This document shows, piece by piece, positions 9,614 to 21,891 of a stretch of DNA of 64,000 nucleotides. Within the stretch, counting starts at the first letter, position 1; the number at the start of each line of letters is the position of its first letter. The position numbers were made by a program, and so were the translations under genes. The notes below the pieces were generated by a model that searched no databases, had not been told where the DNA came from, and saw nothing but the letters and a program-made list of their open reading frames with translations. Origin of the DNA: Diadophis punctatus similis (Eukaryota; Chordata; Lepidosauria; Squamata; Dipsadidae); contig JALIGW010000010.1 of the NCBI GenBank assembly GCA_023053685.1, forward strand, positions 9,829,919 to 9,893,918. Direction: 5' to 3'.

Positions 9614-10535
9614 TCACCCCGCCTGCTGGAAGAGCCAAGTTTTTATTGCTTTACAGAAGGCCAGCAGGGTGGGGATAGTCCTAATCTCTGGAGGGAGTTG
9701 GTTCCAAAGGGAGGGAGCTCCCACAGAGAAGGCTCTCCCCCTCGGCCCTGCCAACTGGCATTGCTTGGTCGATGGGACCTGGAGGAGACCAACTCTGTGG
9801 GACCTAACCGGTCGTGGGGAGGTATGCGGCAGGATGCGGTCCCGAAGGTAGCCTGGCCCTGAGCCATGTAGGGCTTTAAAGGTCAAAACCAACACCTTAA
9901 ATTGGGTCCGGAGACTAATGGGCAGCCAATGCAGCTGGCGGAGGATAGGTGTTACGTGGGTGTATCTAGTCACACCCACCACAGCTCGCGCAGCTGCATT
10001 TTGCACCAATTGCAGTCTCTGGATACTCTTCAAGGGTAGCCCCATGTAGAGCGCATTGCAGTAATCCAGCCAGGAAGTGATAAGGGCATGAGTGACTGTG
10101 AGTAGAGCCTCCCTCTCCAAGTAGGGTCGCAATTGGTGCACCAGGCAAACCTGTGCAAAGGTCCCCCTAGCCACAGCTGAAAGATGTTGCTCCAATTTTA
10201 GCTGTGGATCTAGGAGGACACCCAAGTTACGAACCCATTCTGAGGGAGTTAATTTCTCCCCCCCAAGAACCAAGGAGGGACAGTTGACAAAATCCTGGGG
10301 AGGCAATATCCATAGCCTCTCGGTCTTGTCAGGGTTGAGTTTTAGCCGGTTCATCCCCATCCAGACTCTAACATCATCCAGGCAGCGGCCCATTACGTCC
10401 ACAGCTTCCCTGAATTGAGACGGGGTGGAGATGTACAACTGGGTATCATCAGCATACTGCTGATACCTCACCCCGTGTCGTCGGATGATCTCACCCAGCG
10501 GCTTCATGTAGATGTTAAACAGGATGGGTGAGAGG
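9614..10535 (-). pseudogene. L2-A reverse transcriptase, C-terminal part
   Basis: This frame carries the RT palm active site YADDTQLYIS near its N end, then the thumb and C-terminal region typical of L2-type LINEs (SLDYCNALYMGLP-like, VQNAAARAVVG, LHWLPI). It ends at the stop near 9614 next to the 3' UTR. The reading frame is open throughout; the upstream RT half lies beyond the hAT insertion at 10536-11719. It would form one polypeptide with 11728-13460 in an intact element. Confidence 0.85.
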
Positions 10536-11719
10536 CAGGGGCGGGTTTCTAATTTTTTTACTACCACTCTGTGGGCGTGGCTTATTTTGTGGGTGTGGCT
10601 TGCTAGCCATGTGACCGGGTCGCGTGGCTTCTCGGACTGCTGAAGGGAGGGGAACTGAGATAGGTCCTGCCGCCCATTCCCCCTCCCCTCAGCAGCTCAA
10701 GAACCCTCAAACGTGCGAAAATGCCTAGGATCATCACCGCATGTTTGTGGCTTCTCGGACTGCTGAAGGGAGGGGAATGGAGATAGCTCCTGCCGCCCAT
10801 TCTTTCAGCATCTCACGCACTCCCTCAGCCATCCTTCCCTGCTTGGACTCACTGTGGGATAGGAAGGCAGCACATGCTCAGTGCCGGAAGCTCGGCTTCT
10901 GGGCATGCGCAGAAGAAAATTTTTTTAAAAATGTAAAACAAATTTTTTTAAAATGGCAGTGCCCAAGCACCGACAACTGACCGCACCGGTACTGTTGTGA
11001 CCCAGCACCGCAACCCCCCAGAAACACACACACACAGTCGTTGGGAGGCAAACAAAAAGGTTCCTTTTACTAATAAAGTTTCTTAGTAAAACTCAGAGGG
11101 TTTAGAAGTCCAAAACAACACAAATGGAAAGTCTTCAGGAATAAGGTTCTTTGGGTTACGTGAGGGTTAAATAGCACACAGACAAAAGTTCAAAGCAAGA
11201 CTCATTAATTCTTATCTGAACAACTTGGCTGGCTTCCCGGAATAAAGCTGGCAGAAGCTGGTGATAAGATTCCCAAACAGACGTAGAAACGAAACTCTGG
11301 ATATGCTGCGGTCAGTGAATTGTTGTTCTCAGCAATGAGCACTAATTACCATGGCCTAATATAGCCACTGAAGAGCGTGGCCCAATTAGCCCTCACTGCT
11401 TCCTCCTATTGGACCGACGCTTACTCAGCCAGTCCTGTCTTCTGGCTGCTCTGCGTGCTCTGGCATTCAGCATGAGTTCTGCTGCGCAGGTGCAGAAGGT
11501 CCTGGGAGATCGTCCTGCTCTGGCACCGAGTCCTCATCACCAGCCGTCTCTGGTGCCAGGCACATAGGCTGGTACTGCTGCACCATGAGCGGCTCCGCAT
11601 CCTCCGGATCCTCCAGACTCGGCGCCGGACGCGGCCAAGGCACAACAGGTACTGTGACGTCACCAGCGGGCCGCTACCGGTGCTATAGAGTGGACCGCAC
11701 TGGTAGGAACCCACCACTG
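10536..11719. mobile_element. hAT-type MITE inside L2-A, holding a solo LTR
   Basis: Second copy of the CAGAGGTGGGTT family: begins CAGGGGCGGGTTTCTA and ends TAGGAACCCACCACTG. The 8-bp target GTGAGAGG is perfectly duplicated at 10528-10535 and 11720-11727, and removing one copy restores L2 sequence. The MITE is about 524 bp without the nested LTR at 10993-11647. It is older than that LTR and younger than L2-A. Confidence 0.92.
10993..11647 (-). mobile_element. Solo LTR (655 bp) inside the MITE
   Basis: The insert begins TGTTGTGACCC and ends GGCACAACA, so it has TG...CA ends and a 7-bp terminal inverted repeat TGTTGTG/CACAACA. The 5-bp target GGTAC is repeated at 10988-10992 and 11648-11652; removing one copy restores the MITE sequence seen at 5950-5970. 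Size, ends and 5-bp duplication fit a solo LTR of a Ty3/gypsy- or ERV-type element. Minus orientation is preferred from a TATATTAGG motif upstream of a TTTATTAGTAAA stretch on that strand, but this is uncertain. No internal region remains. Confidence 0.85.
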
Positions 11720-11727
11720 GTGAGAGG

Positions 11728-13460
11728 ACCGAGCCCTGCGGCACCCCACAGAGTAGGGGCCTAGGGCTCGACCTCTGCCCTCCTGCGTCCTATCAGAGAG
11801 GTAGGAGGAGAACCACTGTAAAACAGTGCCGCCCACTCCCACCTTGCCGAGACGACGCAGAAGGATACCATGATCAATGGTATCGAAAGCCGCTGAGAGG
11901 TCAAGTAGCACCAGGATGGAGGAATGACTACCATCCTGGGCCCGCCAGAGATCATCCATCAGGGTGACCAAAGCCGTTTCTGTACTGTAGCCATGCCTGA
12001 AACCCGATTGAAAGGGATCCAGAAAATCAGTGTCATCCAACAGCCATAGGAGCTGGAGTGCCACCACTTTCGCTACAACCTTCCCCGCAAAGGGAAGGTT
12101 GGAGACTGGATGGAAGTTCTTTAAATCCGCCGGGTCCAGGGAAGGCTTCTTGAGGAGGGGCCTCACCACCGCAACTTTTAAGGTCTGCGGGACGGACCCC
12201 TCACTCAAAGAAGCATTGATCAACACCTGGAGCCAGCCACGTGAGACCTCCCTGGAGGCCGAAACCAACCAGGAGGGACACGGGTCCAATAAACAAGTGG
12301 CAGAGCTCATCGCTCCTATGGCCTTGTCTACATCATCAGGAGTCACCGGTTCAAACTCATCCCATATAACAGGACTAAGGCCTGTCCCTGTCATCTCGGC
12401 CTGTACTGCCCAATCGGAGTCCAGGTCTGTCCGAATCTGAATGACTTTGTCTGCCAGAAACTGAGAAAATTCCTCAGCTCTGCCTTGCAAGGGATCTTCG
12501 CCTCCCTCCTTAGCAAGAAGGGAGCGAGTCACCCTAAACAGGGCAGCTGGGCGGGAGTTGGCAGACGCAATAAGGGCGGAAAAATGCGAACATTTTGCCA
12601 CCCGTATCGCCACTAAGTAAGTCTTAATGAAAGTTCTTAAAAGTGTCCGGTCAGACTCAGCTTTACTAGCTCTCCATCGTCGCTCTAGGCGTCTCTTTTG
12701 GCGTTTCATCTCCCGGAGTTCCTCGGTAAACCAAGGAGCCCTCCTGGATCCGCTGCCACAGAGAGGCCGCAAAGGCGCAATCCGATCTAAAGCCCCCATT
12801 GCCACCCGGTTCCAGGCAGCCACTAGAGCCTCAGATGAATTGTGTACCAGGGATTCCGGTATTTCCCCAAGTTCCCTCTGGAATCCCTCGGGTTCCATTA
12901 GGCACCTAGGGCGGAACCACTTAATCGGTCCCGCCTCCTTGCGGTGGAGGAGTGGTGCCATGAAATCCAACCTCAGAAGGAAATGATCTGACCACGACAA
13001 GGGTGCTGTGACTAAACCCCTCAGCCTCAGATCATCTCTCCACTGCCCCAAAAGAAACACAAGGTCAAGCGTGTGACCTCCCTCATGAGTCGGACCCTGA
13101 ACTACTTGGGTCAGGTCCATGGTTGTCATAGAAGCCATGAACTCCTGGACTGCCTCCGAGGTTTCTCCAGGCGATGGCAAATTGAAGTCCCCCAGCACCA
13201 TCAACCTGGGGAACTCAATTGCCAGCCCCGCTACCACCTCGAGCAGAAAAGGCAGAGCCTTTGCAACGCAGCTAGGAGGCAAGTATGTTAGCAAAAGGCC
13301 CACCTGAACCCCTAAGTCCAACTTCAGAAGGAGCGTCTCACACCCAACAATCTCCGGGGCAGGGCTCCTTCAAGGACATAGATTCTGGCGAGCTATAATA
13401 GCCACTCCTCCACCCCTTCCCTGGGGTCGCAGCTGATGCTGAACTGAGGACCCGTCCGGG
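11728..13460 (-). pseudogene. L2-A endonuclease and RT N-terminal part
   Basis: The long minus frame (11660-13321, 553 codons) holds an APE-type endonuclease (VLGDFNLPSP near its residue 40; SWSDHFLLRLD near 110), a linker, then the RT fingers and palm (NFHPVSNLPF, FQSGFRHGYSTETAL, LLDLSAAFDTIDHG). After SDRTQ a 14-base deletion relative to copy C shifts the frame just before the hAT junction. Upstream codons to 13460 encode GRGGGVAII, part of the endonuclease N-terminus. It is truncated at 13490 and frameshifted. Confidence 0.85.
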
Positions 13461-13490
13461 CACATCTCGGAAAGGGGAACCCCCCCTCCT

Positions 13491-15336
13491 GATCAATCAG
13501 TTAGATCAGTTTCCTCCAATAACCGAAGGAGCTGAAAAGCTACCACCTTCTCCACAACTTTACCTATAAAAGGCAAGTTGGAGACCGGACGAAAGTTCTT
13601 CAAATCTGCTGGATCCAGGGAAGGGTTCTTGAGGAGGGGTCTCACCACCGCAACTTTTAACGGTTGCGGTACGGATCCCTCCCTCAGAGAAGCGTTGACG
13701 ATTGCCTGGATCCAGCCGCGTGCCACCTCTCTGCTGGCCGAAACCAACTAGGAGGGGCATGGGTCCAATAAACAGGTGGCAGAGCTCATCGCCCCCACAG
13801 CCTTGTCCACGTCATCAGGAGAAACAGGCTCAAACTCCTCCCACAATGCTGGACCAAGACTTGCCCCTGTCAACTCAATGGACTCTGCCCAGCTAGAGTC
13901 CAGGTTCAACCGAATCCGAGCGACTTTATCTGTCCGAAACTGCGAGTATTCCTCAGCTCTACCTTGCAAGTGTTCCTTGCTCCCCCCTTTTACAAGGAGG
14001 GCGTGAGTCACCCTAAACAAGGTGGCTGGATGAGAATCTGTGGACGCAATAAGAGCGGAAAAATGAGATCGTTTTGCCGCCCCTATCGCCACTAAATAAG
14101 ACTTAATAAAAGTTCTTAGAAGTGTTTGATTGGATTCGGTTTTACTGGCTCTCCAGCGTCGTAAACCAGGGAGCTTTCCGGGATCCACTGCCACGGAGAG
14201 GTCGCAAAGGTGCAATCCGATCTAATGCCCCTGCTGCCGCGGTGTTCCAGGCAGCCACCAGGGCCTCAGACGAATTGTGTACCAGGGTTTCAGATATTTC
14301 CCCAAGTTCCCTCTGGAATCCTTCCAGCTCCATTAGGTGCCTGGGGCGGAACCACCTAGTCGGTCCCACCTCCCTGTGGAGGAGGAGTGGGGCTGTGAAA
14401 TCCAACCTCAATAGGAAATGGTCTGACCATGACAACGGGGTGATGGCTATATCCACTACATTCAGATCATCTCTCCACTGCCCCGAAAGAAACACTAGGT
14501 CAAGCATGTGACCCCCCTCATGAGTCAGACCCTGGATTACTTGGGTCAGGTCCATGGTTGTCATGGAATCCATGAACTCCTGAGCTGCACCAGAGGTTTC
14601 GCCTGCTGAGGGCAGGTTAAAGTCCCCCAGCACCATAAGCCTCCACTGCCAGACTAGCTATTGCCTCAAGCAGCTCAGGCAGGGCCTTAGTAACATAGCT
14701 GGGAGGCAGGTACGCCAACAAAAGGCCCACCTGAACCCCTAAGTCCAACTTCAGAAGGAGCGTCTCATACCCGACAATCTCCGGGGCAGGGATCCTATGA
14801 GGATGCAGATTTCTGCGTGTTATAATAGCCACTCCTCCTCCCCTTCCCTGGGGTCGAGAATGGTGCTGCACTGAGAACCCGTCTGGGCATATCTCGGAGA
14901 GGGCTACTCCCCCCTCTTGGCCCAGCCAGGTCACAGTTATGCATACTGCCCCCTCCTCGGTGATTAGGCAATTGACCTGGAATTCAGCAGCAACATTCTG
15001 AGCCCAGGGCCCTGAAAACCCTGGTTGCCAGGTTCTCAGGTTGAGCAAGATGGAACCACATCAGAGGGGCCGGAACAAGGGATCGCTTGTAAACAGTGAG
15101 GTCTTATTCCCCGAGAGCGGCCCGCCCCTCTGCTCCCGCCATATCTACCTCTCCCTATCAAGAACAGAATATTCCGGCTCTCTACCCCCCAGAGATACCC
15201 CTCCCCACCCCACTGGTCCACCTCCCTTCCTGCAGGCCATCCATACCATTCATACTGAGCCGGGTAGAAGAGCTGGGACCCCCTCCGCTTCTCTTTGCAC
15301 ACTCAGCGAAGTGGGGCCAAGCCTTGGTCCCCGACT
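13491..15336 (-). mobile_element. L2-type LINE copy B, 3'-truncated
   Basis: A second L2 copy in the same orientation starts abruptly in the RT palm region at about 13491-13500 and runs through endonuclease to the 5' UTR, ending near 15336. The 5' UTR (15050-15336) matches that of copy C at 59723-60010 (shared motifs GAGTGTG, GGAGAGGTAG and CCTTGTTC). The 3' half of RT and the 3' UTR are missing, and no matching continuation lies left of copy A. So it is either fused to copy A by template switching or lost its end by deletion. Confidence 0.8.
13493..15048 (-). pseudogene. L2-B endonuclease-RT polypeptide, broken
   Basis: Minus-strand frames 14617-15048 (endonuclease N-terminus: CITVTWLGQEGG, GRGGGVAII), 14142-14636 (GDFNLPSAGE, SWSDHFLLRLD), 13748-14215 (linker) and 13493-13747 (NFRPVSNLPF) are consecutive segments of one L2 protein separated by small indels. 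A segment near 14155-14165, where copies A and C encode RRAPWFTEELREMKRQKRR, is deleted. RT ends before the active site. Non-functional. Confidence 0.8.
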
Positions 15337-16727
15337 CACTCATACTATCTCATCATATTTCATTCTACTCATTCATTAACCCAATCGTAACAATCTCTTT
15401 CATACTAACACCCACCACTTCCGGGGTCCAGTTAAAAAGTTAATCATATCCAATCCCTTTCATACCAACAGACACAACTTCCGGGGTATAATTAATAGTT
15501 AACAATCAATACACATTCACAATCACACATACCCATTTTCCCCAGGATGGAATATCACAGTAAAAAAGCTAATAAGTTAATATAAAAACTGGCTGATGTC
15601 AAATATAAAAGTCTAGGAGCAGTGGTTCTTTCTTTACTGACTAGCAACTGATGGTTAAGTCTTATAAAGTTAATATCTTCGACTCCCTTGAATGACCCAG
15701 TATCAGGGGTAGTGTAAAATCTTTGTTCCCTTGGGGCTCTGTATAGCTGCACCAATCCAGTTTCTGCTATGATGTCAAAGTCAGAGTTATATTAGCAGCT
15801 AAAAGTTCGAGGAATTCCTCACATGATGATAAGCTCGGGGAAGGTGGTTACAAGGGGGCCAGCAAAATATCTCTGTACACGATAAAAAAAACGATGCACC
15901 CAAGGCCCCCTCTCCCAAGAAACCATCCAGGGTGTATTTAAATAACAGCTTCTCCAAAGGCAAATCTGGCATGAAGGGAGGGCCAGCCCCTCCCTGTCTC
16001 TATTCAATACCTCCTCTTCCTCTGTTATAATCGGTCCGGGTGTAGAACAAATGGACATCCAGGCTGCTCTCAGGATCGATGAAATATACAGCTTGGAGTA
16101 GAGAAAGGCCGAAATCCAAGAAGCAATCCCAGGCGGCAGGCTCAATCCCGCCGCTTTGATCGATCCAAGCCTCAAGATGTACAATGGCCTCTCTGGGTAT
16201 CGTAAAAACAAAGAGGATGGCAGCCGCCCCAGACGCGCCGCTCCCCAGTTCGCTCCAGACGTGCAGCCCACGGGAAAGCGGTCCAAACCAGGTGGTGGAA
16301 GATGGAATAGTCCAAAGGCACATGAGTCAGACGCTGCCAAATTATCCCCCCTGGTACCAGGGAGAAGAAGGGTCTGCAGCCAGATAAAAGCCTCCCCTCA
16401 GTCAGTCGAAGTTATAGTCAACGTGATAAACATTGCAAGCCCGACTAGCCAGACTAGCTTCCGTGAGGACTTCAAGTTGTTATTGTCCATCTTGTTTCCC
16501 CATTTAGTTGGAGGGTAAAAGAAAAGAGGTTCCTAGGGCCCCCCACCGGGTACAAATTCGTAAGTCGTGTGGACCATTCGGTTCCTCAATAATTCACTCA
16601 GCCCTATGTACTAGATAACCTCATGGGGGGGGGTCTCCTCTTACTAAAAAACAGGGGAAAAACTTCGGGACTAAACGGAGATCAAACTCACTGCGACCAT
16701 TGTGGCTCCTCCCCGGAAGATCAACGG
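15337..16727 (-). other. GC-rich segment, possibly inverted LINE 5' UTR
   Basis: No protein family is recognisable. Read on the minus strand it begins CTTCCGGGGAGGAGCCACAA at the right edge and runs leftward through mixed GC- and AT-rich sequence, ending in two related motifs with CTTCCGGGGT (15418 and 15478 on plus). It abuts the truncated start of the L1-like ORF2 at 16728. An inverted 5' piece joined to a 3' piece is what twin priming by L1 produces, so I suspect the 5' region of the same LINE. No intact L1 5' UTR of this subfamily is available for comparison, so this is inference. Confidence 0.35.
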
Positions 16728-19700
16728 GTTCAACGATAGCATATATGATTAGAAGAAACAGGAATAAAAAGAAACAATACATGGAGTTACAGGAGAAATT
16801 AGAGAAAGTAGAATCTAAAATGCAAAAAGAACCTCAGAATCAGGAAATTAAGGCTGGAAAAGATATAATTAAACATAAATTAAATTTGATTACACAAGAA
16901 GAAGTAACACAAAAACTTAGATTAAATAGACAAAATTATTTTGAAAACGCCAATAAACCAGGGAGATGGCTAGTATATAAACTTAAAAAAGAAAAGAAAT
17001 TAATATTGGAATTAGAGGATGAAGGAGTGATACAACATCAAAATGAAGCTTAAAAAAACAGCACTAAGATACTTCCAAAAATTGTACAATTGGGAAAATA
17101 TAAGAGAGGAGGATATTGAAATATATTTACAGAAAACTAACCTTCCTATATTATCTGATGTAACAAAAGACACATTAAATGATAAAATAACAACAATATA
17201 ATTAAAAAGGGCAATTCAAAAACAAATAATAATAATAAAACCCCAGGGCCAGATGGAATTCCAGCAGAATTTTACAAAGAAAATCAAAAACTACTGGAAA
17301 ACCTAATGTTAGAGGTATATAATGATGCCATAGAGCAAGGCAAAATACCAGCAACCTGGACAGAATCATTGATAACACTCATACCCAAAGAAGATCTGAA
17401 TATACAAAAGATTAAAAGTTACAGGCCAATCTTGCTGTTAAATGCAGATTACAAAATACTCACAGCCATAATAGCAGAAAGGATGAAAAATAGACATGCT
17501 CAAATTATACATTTGGACTAAAATGGATTCCTTCCTTATAGGCACATCAAAAACAATTTACGAATTATAATGAATATTCTGGAATACTATGAGGCACATC
17601 CAGGCAAGCAGGCGGCTCTGATATTTATCGATGCGCAAAAAGCATTTGATAATTTAAATTGGGATTGTCTTATAAAATAGTTAACATTGATGAATTTCAG
17701 TGAGAAATTTATTGAAATGATTAAAGCAATTTATACAAACCAGGTGGCAAGAATAATAATAAACAGAGAACAAACAAAAGGTTTTAATATAATGAAAGGG
17801 GTGAGACAGGGATGCCCCCTATCCCCATTATTGTTTATACTTTCAATGGAGGCATTAGCAATACAAATTAGAAATAATCAGGCTATAAAAGGTGTTAAAG
17901 TCAAAAAAGAGGAATATAAATTGCAAGCTTTTGCTGATGATGTGGTGTTTATTGTAGAAGAACCACTAGAGGGTAGGCAAATATTATTAAAGGAAATAGG
18001 ACAATTTGGTTGTGTAGCAGGATTAAAAATAAAGAAAGAAAAAACAAAAATGTTGACCAAAAATATTATCAATAAACAAATTAAAAAACTGGGGAAAAAT
18101 TGGGGATTTTAAGAGCAAAAAAAAATTAAATACCTGCAGATATGGCTGACAGCAAAATGTACTACTATAAAGGAAGATAACTATAACAAATTGCTTAAAC
18201 AAATACAAAAGGATTTGGAAAACTGGACTAAATTACAAATATCATTAATTGGCAGAATTTCAATGATCAAAATGAATATACTTCCCAAACTATTATACTT
18301 ATTTCAAACAATACCAGTAAAATGAGATAAAAACTTTTTCAATCAATTGAACAAAATGGTACTTAAATTTATATATGGGCAGGGAACTGCCCATATATAA
18401 AACTAAAATTATTGCAAGATAGTAGGGAGAAAGGAGGATTTGGTCTCCAAGATTGGGAGTTATACCATCAAGCTGCAGCTATGACTTGGGTTAAAGATTG
18501 GATCCAACTGAAAAACAAAACAATATTAGGGATTGAAGGACATGATCTTCAAATTGGATGGCATGCCTTCCTTTGGGAAGGGAAAAGTAAATGCCATACG
18601 TATTTTCAAAGACATTGAAACTATGTATTAAGAAACTCTCTGCTATCCACCTAGGGAAAAAATAAAATAAAGTAAAAATAAAAAGGAACCACTATACGAA
18701 AATCCCAATTTGGTTATCGACCATGGGAGCAATGATCTATCCAAACACAACAGCTTTAAATAAAATGGTGAGTTACGCAGTGCTACTGGATGAAAAAGGT
18801 GAATTAAAATCGGTACAAGATCTAAAGAAACAGGGAATTGTAATTGAGTGGTGGCCATACCTACAAATTAAAACAAGATTTAAGAAAGATAAGGAGAAAT
18901 TCGGCATTTATGAAAAGCAATTGGAATTAGATAAAATATTACAAGGATTGGATACAAAAATGATTACAAAAATATACAAATTCCTTTTAAGATTTAAATT
19001 AGAAGAAGAGACAGTTAAGGAAACAATGATTAGTTGGGCGAGAAATTTTGGATATAATATTGAATTGGAGCAATGGGATAAATTACGGGAAATTAATTAC
19101 AAACTTACAAGGGCAGTTTGCATTTATATATTTATATGCAGAAAATTTATATAAAATGTTTTACCGATGGCATCTGCCACCAGCGAGATTGGCCAAAATG
19201 TTTCCAAACCTGTCCCCGGAATTTTGGAAATGCAATCACAAATCTGGAACATTTTACCACATGTGGTGGACTTGTTCACATGCAAGGAAATTCTGGCAAA
19301 AAGTTAGGGAATGGTTGGAAGAAATGATGGAATATAAAATTCAAATGAAATCAGAACTGTATTTATTGGGAATATTGGATTCAAAAATCGAAAAAGATAA
19401 ACAGTACTTAACTCTTCACATATTAACTGCAGCCAGAATTACCTTTGCACAATACTGGAAGTAAAAAAAGGTTCCCCCGGATGAAATGGTGATTAGTAAG
19501 ATTTTAGAATGTGCTGAAATGGATAGGATGACGATGGAATTAAAAGAAAAAGAGGAATTGGACTATTATAGAATTTGGAATAGATTTTACAATTGGCTAG
19601 AAATTAGGAATCAAAGTAAGAAACAGAAAAAACTAAAACCTGAACGATAAAATATTCATGTATATATGAAACTATAGGTTAAATTACTAATGGCAAAAAA

Positions 19701-19943
19701 CATGTACCAATTTAAATGGTGAAGTAGGAAAGTAGTATATATATATATTGACACGAAATACTGTAAAATGTACAGTATTGTATAGTGTTCTTAATGTTTA
19801 TATTTGTATGTATTCTGTATTTGTTCAATTTGATTTTTGTCTTATTATTTTTTACTTTTATTTATTTTTCTTCGGGTTTATTTGTATTTTGTATTTGTGT
19901 TTTTTAATGTTGGAAAATTAATAAAAACTATTTTTTTAAAAAA
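16728..19943 (+). mobile_element. L1/Tx1-like LINE copy A, 3' part
   Basis: A 5'-truncated L1-like element: ORF2 from the linker after the endonuclease through RT and the C-terminal region, an AT-rich 3' UTR (19650-19930) and an A-rich end TTAATAAAAACTATTTTTTT followed by A's at about 19943. Gene order and protein motifs match copy C (54810-59722). Many stops and frameshifts. It abuts a SINE fragment on the right. Confidence 0.85.
16736..19620 (+). pseudogene. L1-A ORF2 RT and C-terminal region, broken
   Basis: Collinear fragments: linker helix (16736-17050, NKPGRWLV), RT fingers (17306-17521, LITLIPKED and YRPILLLNADYKI), palm (17585-18112, IDAQKAFDN, GVRQGCPLSPLLF, active site FADD near 17928), thumb (18412-18618, GGFGLQDW, LQIGWHAFLW) and the C-terminal region (18723-19464, MFYRWHLPPARLAKMFP and a Cys/His cluster with TFYHMWWTC). 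Stops and shifts separate the fragments, for example at 17042, 17519 and 18110. The GWHAFLW and MWWTC motifs are typical of reptile and amphibian L1/Tx1 elements. Confidence 0.85.
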
Positions 19944-19944
19944 G

Positions 19945-20041
19945 GCTGAGTCAACCTTGAGCCAGTCATAACTGAACTCCTGGCACTGAGCAGTGAGCTA
20001 GCCTGCAATACTGCATTCTAACCACTGCACCACTACAACTC
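19945..20041 (-). mobile_element. SINE fragment
   Basis: AAGGCTGAGTCAACCTTGAG through AACCACTGCACCACTACAAC corresponds to the tRNA-like head of the SINE at 3163-3409, on the minus strand. The 3' part is missing and the sequence is diverged. Confidence 0.7.
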
Positions 20042-20369
20042 CTTGCTTGTGGTGCAGAAGATTTGTGGACTTTGTTTTTTATTAATATGCATAAATTCAG
20101 TCATCAATTACCTAACATGCAGAATAGAATTTAAAGGAAAGGTTGCTGTTAATGTTGGGCCTTCCCTAACATTCTAACACAGTTTGAAGCTCAAAAAGGA
20201 TCACAGAACATTTTAAAAGGCATTGTTTGATACAAAGTCTATTTCAAAAACATGTATATTTAAAAAATTATGTTTTTAAATTTAAATTTATTTTCCTACC
20301 ATCTTGTATTGGAACAACATGAAATGTTATTTAATAAAACCAATCTTGTACAATGTTAAAATAGATGAA

Positions 20370-20690
20370 TGCGGTTGCATCCTTCTGTATCTTGAGTGTA
20401 TCTCCCAAACTCTTGGCTATTTCCCATAGCTTAATGTTGTCTGCAAATTTGATGACTTCTCTTTCTATCTCCTCATCTAAATAATTTATGAAGTTGTTGA
20501 AGAGTACTGGGCCCAAGACAGATCTTGGGGTACTTCATTGCATGCTTTCCTCCATGAAGATGTAGTTTCATTGAGGACTACACACTGAGTGTGGTTGTCT
20601 GCCACTCACGAATCCATCTGCTTGTGATGCTGTTTATCCCATATTTTTCTATCTTACCAAGAAGTAGTCTGTGGTCTTAATGCTATCTTA
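20370..20690 (-). pseudogene. Old CR1 LINE RT fragment
   Basis: The minus-strand frame 20331-20516 contains MGPVLFNNFINYLDEEIERE and VIKFADN, which align with [16 protein letters not shown] and LIKFADDTK of the CR1 copy at 23300-23400. The active-site second Asp is changed (FADN). Matching but frameshifted sequence extends to about 20690. Highly diverged, so older than the 23-kb copy. Confidence 0.75.
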
Positions 20691-21891
20691 TGCAATAAAT
20701 GAGAGCTATAAAAACTTATGATCAACTCCAGAAATATAACTTGCCTGCAGCAGTTAAAGAAACTAACAAAAGGAAATGACAATCATAACAATTGTTGAAT
20801 TGACTCAGCTGAGAGAAGCTAAGAATTCTTATTGTGTACAGTGGATAATTAGGAACCTTGGAGAAAGGTATTTTATGGATTAACAAAAATATCACAGCAT
20901 GAGATGAAAGAAAGCAGAAAAGAAAGATTTGCTAAAAGAAAATATATTTTAATTAATATTGTTTGATCTAGCACCCTGATACCTTGATTTTTCATCTTTT
21001 AGTAATTTTTGCAGTCAACAGAATTGATGTTACTCTTGATTTGTAGTACTTGCATAATCAATACAATACTGAAAATGCTCCTGACTTTGTTTAGTTTCCC
21101 TAAACATAAGTAATCTTTCAGCTCATTTCCCCTCCTCCATTCTCTGTCAAACTGGCATATTTAATATAATTTTCTATTTCATGTGAAAAAGCAAATGTTT
21201 AATCATCAATATTTAAACCAAACTGCTTTATATTATATATTTAATACTTCATATTCAGTATCTGATATCATCAGTAATATAGCATTCAATATTTGATGCT
21301 ATAATCAGTTGCTAAGGAAACCAATAGTTACAGCTCAGAAATGCTATCTTTGTGTATTAATCTATTGAGTGATTTTATTTGTACATTCAGTTTTTCTTTA
21401 ACAAATGAACATCAGGCATGCAGATCCTAGCTCTGAGCTTTGAGCACTTCATAAAAGAAATAATTTAATTCTACAAATTCTAGAACATGCAAGTATAGTA
21501 TATCTGCTTTGCAGAGCAGACATATGCTATGCTTTAGGACAGCAATATATTAGCATGAATATTAGCATGAGTTGTTATACAATTTTTAAATTGTTTACCT
21601 TTATGGTTTCTTAAAGATAGCAAACACCTTTTAGCAATGGATACAATAATATTACATAAATGAAAAACACATTTTATGATGAATATAAAGAGAAAGGAGA
21701 TTTTTATTGATAAAAAAATCAATAATAAAATTATTTTTAATAGTTAGAATATACTGTAGCTATCTTATTGCAAATCAGTATAAAATTATAACTCAAATTT
21801 GCCTAAAATAAAATGCCAGAAATGTAATGTTGATTGACATCCCTACTTTATGCTACATAAAATTCATAAAATTCATAAAATCATATATCAA
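20691..21891. other. Unassigned AT-rich spacer
   Basis: About 1.2 kb of AT-rich sequence. I see no repeat family, open frame above background or RNA gene. Candidate unique or ancient sequence. Confidence 0.4.

Larger units (their letters stand above)
9407..13490 (-). mobile_element. L2-type LINE copy A
   Basis: A 5'-truncated non-LTR retrotransposon of the Jockey/CR1/L2 group. From its 3' end (left) it has a TTTA simple tail, a 3' UTR with ATGCCGCCCAACTCCC, the RT C-terminus, the RT core, and an APE-type endonuclease. A hAT MITE (10536-11719) is inserted in the RT region between the active site and the upstream palm motifs. At about 13490 the sequence switches abruptly to the RT region of copy B. 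Copy C at 59723-63765 is a close relative in the other orientation. Confidence 0.85.
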
